Assembly: GCA_001314685.1 (NCBI GenBank)
Contig: LJNT01000081.1
Location: 12,075-44,490, forward strand
Origin: Rhodobacteraceae bacterium HLUCCA09
GTDB taxonomy: Bacteria > Pseudomonadota > Alphaproteobacteria > Rhodobacterales > Rhodobacteraceae
DNA length: 32,416 bases
Direction of reading: 5' to 3'
In this document: one piece after another, positions 1-7,692 of the stretch
How positions within the stretch are numbered: position 1 is the first letter of the stretch
How the letters are laid out: each line of letters begins with the position of its first letter
Translations under genes and position numbers: made by a program
The notes under the pieces: generated by a model
Seen by the model: only the letters and a program-made list of their open reading frames with translations
Databases searched by the model: none
What the model was told of the DNA's origin: nothing

Positions 1-1590
1 GTGCCGCGCGCGGTGATGATGATGCGCGGCATCGCCTCGATGCTGGAGACGCACCACGAGGTGCAGATCCTCGACGAGGGGATCGAGGCCGCGGTCTCGC
101 TCTCGGCGCGCTACATCCCGGCCCGGCAATTGCCCGACAAGTCGGTCTCGGTGCTCGACACCGCCTGCGCCCGGGTCGCCGTCAGCCAGCACGCGGTGCC
201 GGCGAAGGTGGACGACGCGCGCAAGCGGATCGACGCGCTGACCACCGAGCTGGAAATCATCGCCCGCGACGAGAATGCCGGCGCCGAGGTCGCCGACCGC
301 CGCGAGGCGGTGAGCGAGGCGCTCGCGGCGCAGGAGGAGCGCCTCGCCGAGCTGACCGAACGGTGGGAGAGCGAGCAGGCCATCGTCAGCGAGATCCTCG
401 CCCTGCGCAAGCGCCTGCGCGAGGGCGGTGCGCCGGTCGACGCGCCGGATGCCGACAGCCCCGAGGCGGCCGAAGCCAGCGAGCTCGACGAGGAGACGCG
501 CGCGGCGCTCCTCGGCGAGCTGAAGGAGAAGAACGCCGCGCTCCTGGAGCTGCAGGGCGACAGCCCGCTCATCCTGCCCATCGTCGACGCCAAGGCCGTG
601 GCGAGCGTTGTCGGCGACTGGACGGGCATTCCCGTGGGCCGGATGGTGCGCGACGAGATCGAGACGGTGCTCAACCTGCCCGAACGCCTCGCCGCCCGCG
701 TCATCGGGCAGGACCACGCCATGGAGATGATCGCCAAGCGCGTGCAGACCTCCCGCGCCGGGCTCGACAACCCCTCCAAGCCGGTGGGCGTGTTCCTGCT
801 GGCGGGCACCTCGGGCGTCGGCAAGACGGAGACGGCGCTCGCGCTCGCCGAGATCCTCTATGGCGGCGAGAACAACCTCATCACCATCAACATGAGCGAA
901 TACCAGGAGGCGCATACCGTCTCCTCGCTGAAGGGCGCGCCGCCGGGCTACGTGGGCTATGGCGAGGGCGGCGTGCTGACGGAGGCGGTGCGGCGGCGCC
1001 CCTACTCCGTCGTCCTGCTCGACGAGGTCGAGAAGGCGCATCCGGACGTGCACGAGCTGTTCTTCCAGGTGTTCGACAAGGGCCAGATGGAGGACGGCGA
1101 GGGGCGGATGATCGACTTCCGCAACACGCTGATCCTGCTGACGTCCAATGTCGGCTCCGAGCTCATCATGGACATGTGCGCCGACCCCGAGCTGATGCCC
1201 GAGCCCGAGGGCATCGCGAAGGCCCTGCGCGATCCGCTCCTGAAGGTCTTCCCCGCCGCGCTGCTCGGCCGGCTGGTGACGATCCCCTACTACCCGCTCA
1301 GCCCCGAGATGATCGGCGCGATCACACGCCTTCAGCTCGACCGCATCGTCAAGCGCGTCGCCGAGGCCCACCGCGTGCCGCTGAGCTACAGCGACGACGT
1401 CGTCGACACGATCGTCTCCCGCTGCCAGGAGCTGGAATCGGGCGGGCGGATGATCGACGCCATCGTCACCAACACGATGCTGCCCACCATTTCGGGCGAA
1501 GTGCTTCGCCGGATGATGGAAGGCCGCGAGATCGAGTCCATCGGCATCGGCGTGGAGGACGGAGAATTCGCTTATAGCTTTGACACTTAA
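1..1590 (+). CDS. tssH: T6SS ATPase ClpV/TssH, C-terminal part (5' end outside window)
   Basis: AAA+ unfoldase of the Clp/HSP100 class that disassembles the contracted T6SS sheath (TssB/TssC) in the cytoplasm for reuse. The reading frame is open at the left edge, so the N domain and most of the first ATPase domain are missing. The visible part starts in the first AAA module (SLSARYIPARQLPDK), passes through a coiled-coil middle region (about residues 70-185 of the visible part) and covers the whole second AAA module. That module has Walker A GTSGVGKT at 269-276, pore loop GYVGYGEGG at 316-324, Walker B VVLLDEVE near 337-343 and a sensor-type LTSNVGS. The D2 sequence (NMSEYQE, KGAPPGYVGYGEGG) is typical of ClpV rather than ClpB. 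The stop TAA lies 35 bases before vgrG, consistent with a tssH-vgrG arrangement. The GTG at base 1 is internal, not a real start. Confidence 0.95.
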   Translation: MPRAVMMMRGIASMLETHHEVQILDEGIEAAVSLSARYIPARQLPDKSVSVLDTACARVAVSQHAVPAKVDDARKRIDALTTELEIIARDENAGAEVADRREAVSEALAAQEERLAELTERWESEQAIVSEILALRKRLREGGAPVDAPDADSPEAAEASELDEETRAALLGELKEKNAALLELQGDSPLILPIVDAKAVASVVGDWTGIPVGRMVRDEIETVLNLPERLAARVIGQDHAMEMIAKRVQTSRAGLDNPSKPVGVFLLAGTSGVGKTETALALAEILYGGENNLITINMSEYQEAHTVSSLKGAPPGYVGYGEGGVLTEAVRRRPYSVVLLDEVEKAHPDVHELFFQVFDKGQMEDGEGRMIDFRNTLILLTSNVGSELIMDMCADPELMPEPEGIAKALRDPLLKVFPAALLGRLVTIPYYPLSPEMIGAITRLQLDRIVKRVAEAHRVPLSYSDDVVDTIVSRCQELESGGRMIDAIVTNTMLPTISGEVLRRMMEGREIESIGIGVEDGEFAYSFDT

Positions 1591-1625
1591 CCCCAGTAAG
1601 GTAACGTGAGCGGGGGGTCTGCCTC

Positions 1626-3713
1626 ATGCCTGTTGGTCCAAGTTCTCTCTCCCTTCCGATCCGCATGTCGACGGATTTCGACGCCCTCGACCCGGTGCTC
1701 CTGCGTGCCCGGATCGACGAGTCGCTGGGCGCCATCGCCACGGCGCGGATCGACTTCGCGGGGCCCCGGCTCGGGATGCCGATGGAGGACGTGCTCGGCA
1801 AGGTCATCACCCTCGAGATGGATGCCGGCGCCGCCGAGACGCGCAGCTGGCATCTGCACTGCACCGCCCTCGAATGCCTCGGGCGGCAAGGCGGACACAT
1901 GCTCTACACCGCCGAGCTGCATTCATGGCTCTGGTTCCTCACGCGCCGGCGCAACATGCGCATCTTCAAGGACATGAGCGTCCCCGACATCGTCGAGCAG
2001 GTGATCGAGGATTACGGCTTCTCCGGCTTCATCCGCCGCCAGCTGACCGAGGCGCACGAGGCGCGCGTCTTCACCGTCCAGTACCGCGAGACCGATCTGG
2101 ATTTCATCTTCCGCCTGATGGAGGAGGAGGGCATTCACCACGCCACCGTGCATGCCGACGGCGAGCAGCGGCTCTACATGGCCGACTACAACGCGGGCTA
2201 TCCGGCGATGACCGGCAGCAGCGTGATCGAGTACTATGATCGCACTGCAGGCTCGGCGCCCTTCGCCCAGTACGTCTATGCGATGCAGGAGCGGAAGTCC
2301 GTGACGACGGGCAAGGTCCGGCTCGACGATTACGACTTCAAGAGCCCCTCGGCGAACAACGAGGTGAAGCTCGAGATCTCGGAAAGCCACCCCCAGGCCA
2401 CGCTCGAGGATTACGACTACCCGGCCCTGCCGCGGAGCGACGCCGGGGGCAAGTTCAGCGGGGCCGACACGGTCCTTCGCGCGCGGATGGAGGAGCACGC
2501 CGCGCGGCACCAGCGCTGGCTGGGGCTCGCCAACCACCCCCACATCGGCCTCGGCGGCGCCTTCACCCTGCGCGAGCACCCGATCATCGCGGCCGATACC
2601 GGCCTTCTGCCGATCCGGATCAGCCACCAGCTTCGCCTGCTGGAGGAAGACCTCTCGGACCCGATGCTGTTCGAGAACTGGGGCACCCAGCTCGATTTCG
2701 GGGAGGACAGCGAAGAACGCTATCGCGCCGAATTCGAGGTGCAGGACGAAAAGGTGCCCTACCGTCCGCCCCGCGCGACGCCCAGGCCCGTCGTGGCCGG
2801 GCTGCACACCGCCGTGGTCACCGGACAGGAGGGCGAGGAGATCGACACCGACGAGTTCGGCCGCATCCTCGTGAAGTTCAACTGGCAGAAGGATGTCCCC
2901 TCCTGCCGCGTCCGCGTGATGACGCCCTGGGCCAGCGCCGGCTTCGGCATGATCGTCATCCCCCGCATCGGCGACGAGGTCGCCATCGTCTTCGAGGAGG
3001 GCGACCCCGATCGCCCGCTCTGCATCGGCTCGCTCTACAACGGCGCCAACAAGGTGCCCTACAAGCTGCCCGAGAACATGACGCAGACGGGCATCAGGAC
3101 GAACTCGTCGAAGGGTGGCGGCGGCTTCAACGAACTCAGGTTCGAGGACAAGAAGGGCGCGGAAGAGGTCCATTTCCAGGCCGAGAAGGACTACACCCAG
3201 GTCGTCAAGAACGACGCCAAGATCACCGTCGGGCTGGAGAAGAAGGACAAGGGCGACATGGACGTGACCGTCCACCGCAACCTCAGCGAAACGGTCAAGA
3301 CGGGCGATCACACCCACCGCGTCGAGTCCGGCAACCAGACGCTTTACGTCAAGAAGAACAAGGCCGAGACGATCGAGGGCAAGTCCGACCTGACCGTCAC
3401 CGGAAACGTCACCGAGACGATCAAGCAGGGCAATCACAAGCGCACCCTGAACATGGGCAACGAGACGGTGAACCTGAAGCTCGGCAACCGCACGGTGAAG
3501 GTCGATCTCGGCAAGATCTCCGAACAGGCGATGACGGGCATCGAGTTCAAGTGCGGGATGAGTACCATCAAGATGACACCCGCGAGCATCGAGATCAAAA
3601 GCCTGATGGTAAAGATCGAGGGCACGGCGATGACGCAGGTGAAGGCGCCGATGACAAAGGTCGACGGCACCGCGATGCTGATGCTCAAGGGCGGCATCAC
3701 GCTGATCAACTAG
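1626..3713 (+). CDS. vgrG: T6SS spike protein VgrG/TssI
   Basis: Trimeric spike at the tip of the Hcp tube, secreted with the tube and carrying effectors. The 695-residue product has the gp27-like base (about 1-390, including YRETDLDFIFRLMEEEGI), the gp5-like OB fold (about 391-480, with DEFGRILVKFNW and IPRIGDEVAIVFEEGDPDRP), then a C-terminal needle of short beta repeats rich in T, G, N and V. It ends MLMLKGGITLIN. No effector domain follows the needle, so this is a structural VgrG that would use separate cargo. The start at 1626 is preceded by a G-run at 1612-1617; a second ATG at 1665 lacks a good ribosome-binding site but would remove only 13 residues. The DUF6931-like and PAAR genes follow directly, which suggests they assemble on this spike. 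Confidence 0.96.
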   Translation: MPVGPSSLSLPIRMSTDFDALDPVLLRARIDESLGAIATARIDFAGPRLGMPMEDVLGKVITLEMDAGAAETRSWHLHCTALECLGRQGGHMLYTAELHSWLWFLTRRRNMRIFKDMSVPDIVEQVIEDYGFSGFIRRQLTEAHEARVFTVQYRETDLDFIFRLMEEEGIHHATVHADGEQRLYMADYNAGYPAMTGSSVIEYYDRTAGSAPFAQYVYAMQERKSVTTGKVRLDDYDFKSPSANNEVKLEISESHPQATLEDYDYPALPRSDAGGKFSGADTVLRARMEEHAARHQRWLGLANHPHIGLGGAFTLREHPIIAADTGLLPIRISHQLRLLEEDLSDPMLFENWGTQLDFGEDSEERYRAEFEVQDEKVPYRPPRATPRPVVAGLHTAVVTGQEGEEIDTDEFGRILVKFNWQKDVPSCRVRVMTPWASAGFGMIVIPRIGDEVAIVFEEGDPDRPLCIGSLYNGANKVPYKLPENMTQTGIRTNSSKGGGGFNELRFEDKKGAEEVHFQAEKDYTQVVKNDAKITVGLEKKDKGDMDVTVHRNLSETVKTGDHTHRVESGNQTLYVKKNKAETIEGKSDLTVTGNVTETIKQGNHKRTLNMGNETVNLKLGNRTVKVDLGKISEQAMTGIEFKCGMSTIKMTPASIEIKSLMVKIEGTAMTQVKAPMTKVDGTAMLMLKGGITLIN

Positions 3714-3724
3714 GGACAGAATCC

Positions 3725-4381
3725 ATGGCCGACCGCTTCAGCGACCTCAGGAAGATCCCGCGGCAGCCCGCCGCGCGGCTCCTTGCGGCCGCGAACACGA
3801 AGTTGACGGCCGAGATCGCCGCACCGGCCGCCGCGCCCGTCGAGGCCGTGCTTGCCGAACTCGCGGAGCGCGGCGAGCGGATCGACATGCTGCGCCTGCT
3901 CGCAGCCGCCCTGCCCGCGCGCGAGGCGATCTGGTGGGGCTGCCTCGCCGCCCGCGACGCCGTGACCGAGGGCGCGCCGGTGCCGCCGCCGCTCGCCGCG
4001 GCGGAGATCTGGGTGTTCAAGCCCGGCGACGAGACGCGCGCTGCGGCGGCAGCGACCATCGAGGCCGCGGAGCCGGACGACGACACGACGCTTCTTGCCC
4101 GCGCCGTCGCCATGCACGACGGCAAGCTCGGCCTGGGCGAGATGCAGGCGCACGAGGCCCCGCCCGGCGCCGTCCCGGCCTTCGTGTTCGGCATGGTGAC
4201 GATCGCGATCGGCGCGATGGAGGATCGGGCGGAGCCCTACATGGACACGCTCGCCGACCGCGCGCTCGACATCGCCCGCGGCGGCGACGGACGCCTGCCG
4301 GTGCCGCCTGCCCCGCCCTCGCCGCAGGAGCAGGCGTTCGCCGAGGCCGGGATCGATCCGGCGCAGGCAGTGGAGGAGTGA
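3725..4381 (+). CDS. DUF6931-like protein in T6SS adaptor position
   Basis: A 218-residue protein with no signal peptide or membrane segment, rich in Ala and largely helical in appearance. I recognise it only as resembling the uncharacterised DUF6931 group seen in alphaproteobacterial T6SS loci (landmarks EAIWWGCLAARDA near 70 and PAFVFGMVTIAIGAM near 157), from memory and not checked. The C-terminus is a Pro-rich tail. The ATG at 3725 sits 11 bases after the vgrG stop with GGGACA upstream; the frame is open further upstream but overlaps vgrG. The stop is one base before the PAAR start. Genes between vgrG and PAAR in other systems are often chaperones or adaptors (DUF1795, DUF2169, DUF4123), so a loading role for the PAAR tip or its cargo is a reasonable inference, not shown. 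Confidence 0.8.
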   Translation: MADRFSDLRKIPRQPAARLLAAANTKLTAEIAAPAAAPVEAVLAELAERGERIDMLRLLAAALPAREAIWWGCLAARDAVTEGAPVPPPLAAAEIWVFKPGDETRAAAAATIEAAEPDDDTTLLARAVAMHDGKLGLGEMQAHEAPPGAVPAFVFGMVTIAIGAMEDRAEPYMDTLADRALDIARGGDGRLPVPPAPPSPQEQAFAEAGIDPAQAVEE

Positions 4382-4382
4382 C

Positions 4383-4670
4383 ATGCTGCAGGCGCGTCTG
4401 ACAGACCCGCATGTAGGCGCTTGTACCCGCGGCAGCCCCACGCCGATTACCGGGATCTGCGCCGTCCCGGTTCTGGTAATGGGCCTGCCGGCGGCGCGAA
4501 TTACCGATTTCGCCCTTGGCGTCGTCCCGCCGCCGCCGGCGCCGCATCCCATCGCGGTGGGATCGTTCACGGTGCTGATTCAAGGCCTGCCGGCGGCGCG
4601 CCTCGGCAGCGCCTGCGGCTGCGGCGGGGTAGTCGTCTTCGGGGCGCCCACGGTCATCACGGGAGGCTGA
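4383..4670 (+). CDS. PAAR-domain spike tip protein
   Basis: A 95-residue PAAR protein that would form the zinc-bound cone on the VgrG needle and sharpen the puncturing tip. It shows the typical pair of half repeats built around GLPAAR (35-39 and 68-73), a central Pro-rich turn (VVPPPPAPHP), and candidate zinc ligands His10, His55 and Cys78/Cys80. There is no C-terminal extension, so this is a bare tip without a fused toxin. It starts one base after the stop of the preceding gene with GGAGGAG just upstream, and the FHA gene follows six bases after its stop, so translation is probably coupled. Confidence 0.93.
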   Translation: MLQARLTDPHVGACTRGSPTPITGICAVPVLVMGLPAARITDFALGVVPPPPAPHPIAVGSFTVLIQGLPAARLGSACGCGGVVVFGAPTVITGG

Positions 4671-4676
4671 CGCGAC

Positions 4677-6290
4677 ATGGGCGTGACGCTTCACTTCCAG
4701 TCGACGGGCAGCGTGCCGGGGCGCGCCACGCCGACCGAAATGCGCGGGCCCAGCCTCACTATCGGGCGCGCCGACGACAACGACCTCGTCCTGCCCGATC
4801 CCGACCGAACCGTGTCCAAGCGCCACGCCGTGATCGAGGATCATGACGGCGAGATCTTGGTGCGCGACCATTCCTCCAACGGCACCTTCCTCAATTACGG
4901 CAAGACACCCCTCGGCGCGGCGCCCACGCCCCTGAACGACGGCGACATCCTTACCATCGGCCCCTACGAGCTGATGGTGCAGATCCTGCGCGCTCCGGCC
5001 GGCGGCGGCATCGCCGACCCTCTGGCGGAGGAGGCCGTCTCGCCCGGCGATGCCAGCCGGGTGTCGACGGCGGATCTGCTCGACGACCCCGGCGGCGGCG
5101 GCGATTTCCTCGACGAGCTGCTGGGCGAGGCGCCGAAGGGCCATACCGGCGTCCGCCGCCCCGATCTGGGCGATGACGGCGTCCTGCCGCCGCTCGCCGA
5201 CGATGATCTGCTTCCGCCCTCGGGCGAGCCCGTGCATGAAGGGCCGAGCTTCTCATCGCACAACGCCGCGCTTGAAGATCACGTCGCGATCGGGGCGCCG
5301 CAGACCGTCGAGATCCCCGACGACTGGGACGACCTGCTCGAAGGCATCGGCCCGGACGACGACGCGCCCGCCGGCACGCCCTTCGCAGAACCACCCCCCG
5401 AGACGCCCCTGCCCGGCCCTGCGGCGGAGGAGGAGGCGCCGCCCGCCCCGGGCCGCGTCGGCATCGCGGTGGAGGGGCCGGAAACGCCCATGTCGCCGCA
5501 CCCGCCTGCCCCGCCGGATCCGCTCGCGGACGCGCCGCCCGGACCCGGCGACGGGCCGGAGCAGACCGCTTCTGCCGGCGCCTGGCTGGAGACGCCCGCC
5601 GTCACGAGCCGCCCCGGCCCCGCCCCAGCCGAACCCAAGGCGCCGCCCGCCGCGCCCCGGCCCGCGGCCCGGCCCGCCGAGGCGCGGGCGGGGCCAGCGC
5701 CGGACGCGGCCCAGGCCGCCGTCGCCGCCTATCTCGACGCGCTCGGCGTCGGCAGCGGCGCCGTGACGGAGGAGGAGCTCGCCGCCGTGATGTCGCGCAT
5801 GGGGCACATGACGCGCATCATGGTGCAGGGCCTGCGCGAGGTGCTGATGACGCGCACCGACATCAAGGACGAGTTCGGCATCCAGCGCACGCGGCTCGCC
5901 TCGGGCGGCAACAGCCCGCTGAAATGGTCGGTGAGCGCCGAGCAGGCGGTGTCGGTCATGGTGCGCAACGAGCCGGGCTATCTCGACGCCGTCGAGGCCG
6001 CCGACCAGGCCATCGCCGACATCAAGGCGCACGAGGTCGCCATGGTCACCGGCCTGCAGGCGGCGATGCGCGGTCTGCTCGAGCGCCTCGCCCCGGAGAA
6101 GCTCGAGGCCGCGATCGAGGGCAGGTCGGGCGGCCTCGGCGGCATGTTCAAGGGCCGCAAGGCGCTGTCGTGGGAGGCCTACACCCAGGCCTACGCCGCG
6201 CTCGCCGACGAGGCCGAGGCGGATTTCCGCGACCTTTTCCGGCGCGAATTCGCGCGCGCCTACCAGGATCAACTCGAAAGGCTGAAATGA
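4677..6290 (+). CDS. tagH: T6SS FHA-domain protein TagH/Fha
   Basis: Phosphothreonine-reading scaffold of the T6SS post-translational switch; cytoplasmic, 537 residues. The N-terminal FHA domain (about 20-103) has the binding-pocket residues: GR at 30-31, SKRH at 47-50, and SSNGT at 66-70. A long Pro/Ala/acidic linker (about 105-345) follows, then a helical C-terminal domain (about 350-537; VMSRMGHMTRIMVQGLREVL, and GLGGMFKGRKALSWEAYTQAY) characteristic of the T6SS-associated TagH family. In the Agrobacterium system Fha binds threonine-phosphorylated TssL; the pppA and tssL genes in this operon and the nearby kinase gene fit the same circuit. The linker is unusually long and low in complexity, so its exact sequence is probably free to vary. 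Confidence 0.92.
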   Translation: MGVTLHFQSTGSVPGRATPTEMRGPSLTIGRADDNDLVLPDPDRTVSKRHAVIEDHDGEILVRDHSSNGTFLNYGKTPLGAAPTPLNDGDILTIGPYELMVQILRAPAGGGIADPLAEEAVSPGDASRVSTADLLDDPGGGGDFLDELLGEAPKGHTGVRRPDLGDDGVLPPLADDDLLPPSGEPVHEGPSFSSHNAALEDHVAIGAPQTVEIPDDWDDLLEGIGPDDDAPAGTPFAEPPPETPLPGPAAEEEAPPAPGRVGIAVEGPETPMSPHPPAPPDPLADAPPGPGDGPEQTASAGAWLETPAVTSRPGPAPAEPKAPPAAPRPAARPAEARAGPAPDAAQAAVAAYLDALGVGSGAVTEEELAAVMSRMGHMTRIMVQGLREVLMTRTDIKDEFGIQRTRLASGGNSPLKWSVSAEQAVSVMVRNEPGYLDAVEAADQAIADIKAHEVAMVTGLQAAMRGLLERLAPEKLEAAIEGRSGGLGGMFKGRKALSWEAYTQAYAALADEAEADFRDLFRREFARAYQDQLERLK

Positions 6291-6325
6291 CCGAGTCGCA
6301 GATCTGCGGGGGCCCCGCCCGATGA
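6287..6325 (+). CDS. Possible 12-residue coupling minigene between tagH and tssK
   Basis: A tiny frame, MTESQICGGPAR, begins with ATGA overlapping the tagH stop and ends with TGA inside the ATGA that starts tssK. It therefore overlaps both neighbours by the 4-base ATGA arrangement used for translational coupling. The sequence is directly visible; that it is translated is inference. It could pass terminating ribosomes from tagH to tssK across a gap that otherwise lacks a clear ribosome-binding site for tssK. It may also be chance. Confidence 0.3.
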   Translation: MTESQICGGPAR

Positions 6326-7662
6326 GCTGGGAGAGCAAGGTTCTCTGGACGGAGGGCCTGTTCCTGCAGCCCCACCACTTTCAGCAGGCAGACCGGTATG
6401 CCGAGGCGCTCGTGGCGGGTCTCGCCGCGCGCATCGCGCCCTATGCCTGGGGCGTGGACCGGCTGGAGATCGACCAGGAGACGCTGAAGGTCGGCCAGTT
6501 CGCCCTGCGCAGCGCCTCCGGGCTGACACCCGACGGCACGGTCTTCCGCCTGCCGGAAGTGGAGGATCACCCCCCCGCGCTGGAAGTGCCCTCCAACATC
6601 AAGGACTGCATTGTCCACCTCACCGTGCCGCAGCGACGGCAGGGCGCCCCGGAGGTCGACCTTTCGGGCGCCGAGCTGTCCGCCGCGCGGCTGCGCGCCG
6701 CCGAGCTCGAGGTGACGGACACGATGGGCACGGGCCGCGCCGCAACGACGCTGGCGGTGGGCAAGCTGCGCCTGCAATTCGCGCTCGACGTCGACGATCT
6801 CGCCGACCGGCTGGTGATCCCGGTCGCGCGGATCATCGAGGTGCGCGCCGACAATGAGGTGGTGCTCGACAGTGCCTTCATGGCCACCTGCCTCGACGTG
6901 CGCGCCGCCCCGCCGCTCGCCGCCTTCCTCGACGAGCTCGAGGGCCTGCTGGAGCATCGCATGACCGCGCTCGCCGGGCGGCTCACCCAGACCGGCGGCG
7001 CCAGGGGCGCGGCCGAGATCCAGGATTTCCTGCTGCTGCAGGCGATCAACCGGGCGCTGCCGCTGGTACGCCACCTGCGGCAGGTGGAGAACGTGCACCC
7101 GGAGGCGATCTACCGCGTCTGCGCCTCGCTCGCAGGCGAACTGGCCACGTTCATGGCACCGGAGAAGACGGCGCCGCGCTGGCCGAGCTACCAGCACCAC
7201 AACCTCACCGCCTCCTTCCAGCCCGTGATCCGCGACCTGCGCGCCTACCTGTCCGCGGTGCTGGAGCAGACGGCGGTGGCGATCCCGCTGGAGCTGCGCA
7301 AGCACGGCATCCACGTGGGCGTCATCGCCGACCGCAAGCTTCTGGGCAACGCGAGCTTCGTGCTCGCAGTGTCGAGCGACGTGGCGGCCGAGACGGTGCG
7401 GCGCCACTTCGCCGGCCAGGCCAAGATCGGCCCGGTGGAGGAGATCCGCCAGCTCGTCAACTCCGCCTTGCCGGGCATCCCGATGCGGCCCATGCCGGTG
7501 GCGCCGCGCCAGATCCCGTACAACGCGAACGTGGTATATTTCGAGCTGGACTCGGCGAATCCCTACTGGGGCAAGATGCGCACCTCGGGCGGGATCGCGG
7601 TGCATGTGGCGGGCGACTATCCGGGCCTCCAGCTGGAGCTCTGGGCGATCCGCCAGGGCTGA
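6322..7662 (+). CDS. tssK: T6SS baseplate protein TssK
   Basis: Trimeric baseplate component that links the TssFG wedges to the TssJLM membrane complex. The 446-residue product has the hallmark N-terminus (KVLWTEGLFLQPHHFQQ), the shell and helical middle parts, and the C-terminal head region (PMPVAPRQIPYNANVVYFELD) that binds the cytoplasmic domains of TssL and TssM. Length and layout match the family. The ATG at 6322 is chosen because the family motif begins within the first residues. In many T6SS clusters a tssJ lipoprotein gene comes just before tssK; none is present here. tssL follows after 30 bases. Confidence 0.97.
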   Translation: MSWESKVLWTEGLFLQPHHFQQADRYAEALVAGLAARIAPYAWGVDRLEIDQETLKVGQFALRSASGLTPDGTVFRLPEVEDHPPALEVPSNIKDCIVHLTVPQRRQGAPEVDLSGAELSAARLRAAELEVTDTMGTGRAATTLAVGKLRLQFALDVDDLADRLVIPVARIIEVRADNEVVLDSAFMATCLDVRAAPPLAAFLDELEGLLEHRMTALAGRLTQTGGARGAAEIQDFLLLQAINRALPLVRHLRQVENVHPEAIYRVCASLAGELATFMAPEKTAPRWPSYQHHNLTASFQPVIRDLRAYLSAVLEQTAVAIPLELRKHGIHVGVIADRKLLGNASFVLAVSSDVAAETVRRHFAGQAKIGPVEEIRQLVNSALPGIPMRPMPVAPRQIPYNANVVYFELDSANPYWGKMRTSGGIAVHVAGDYPGLQLELWAIRQG

Positions 7663-7692
7663 GCCGGGGGCTGCGCGCGCAAGGGAGACACC

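Noticed and set aside
1923-3437. Minus-strand frame opposite vgrG
   Set aside because: Antisense shadow with hydrophobic low-complexity sequence.
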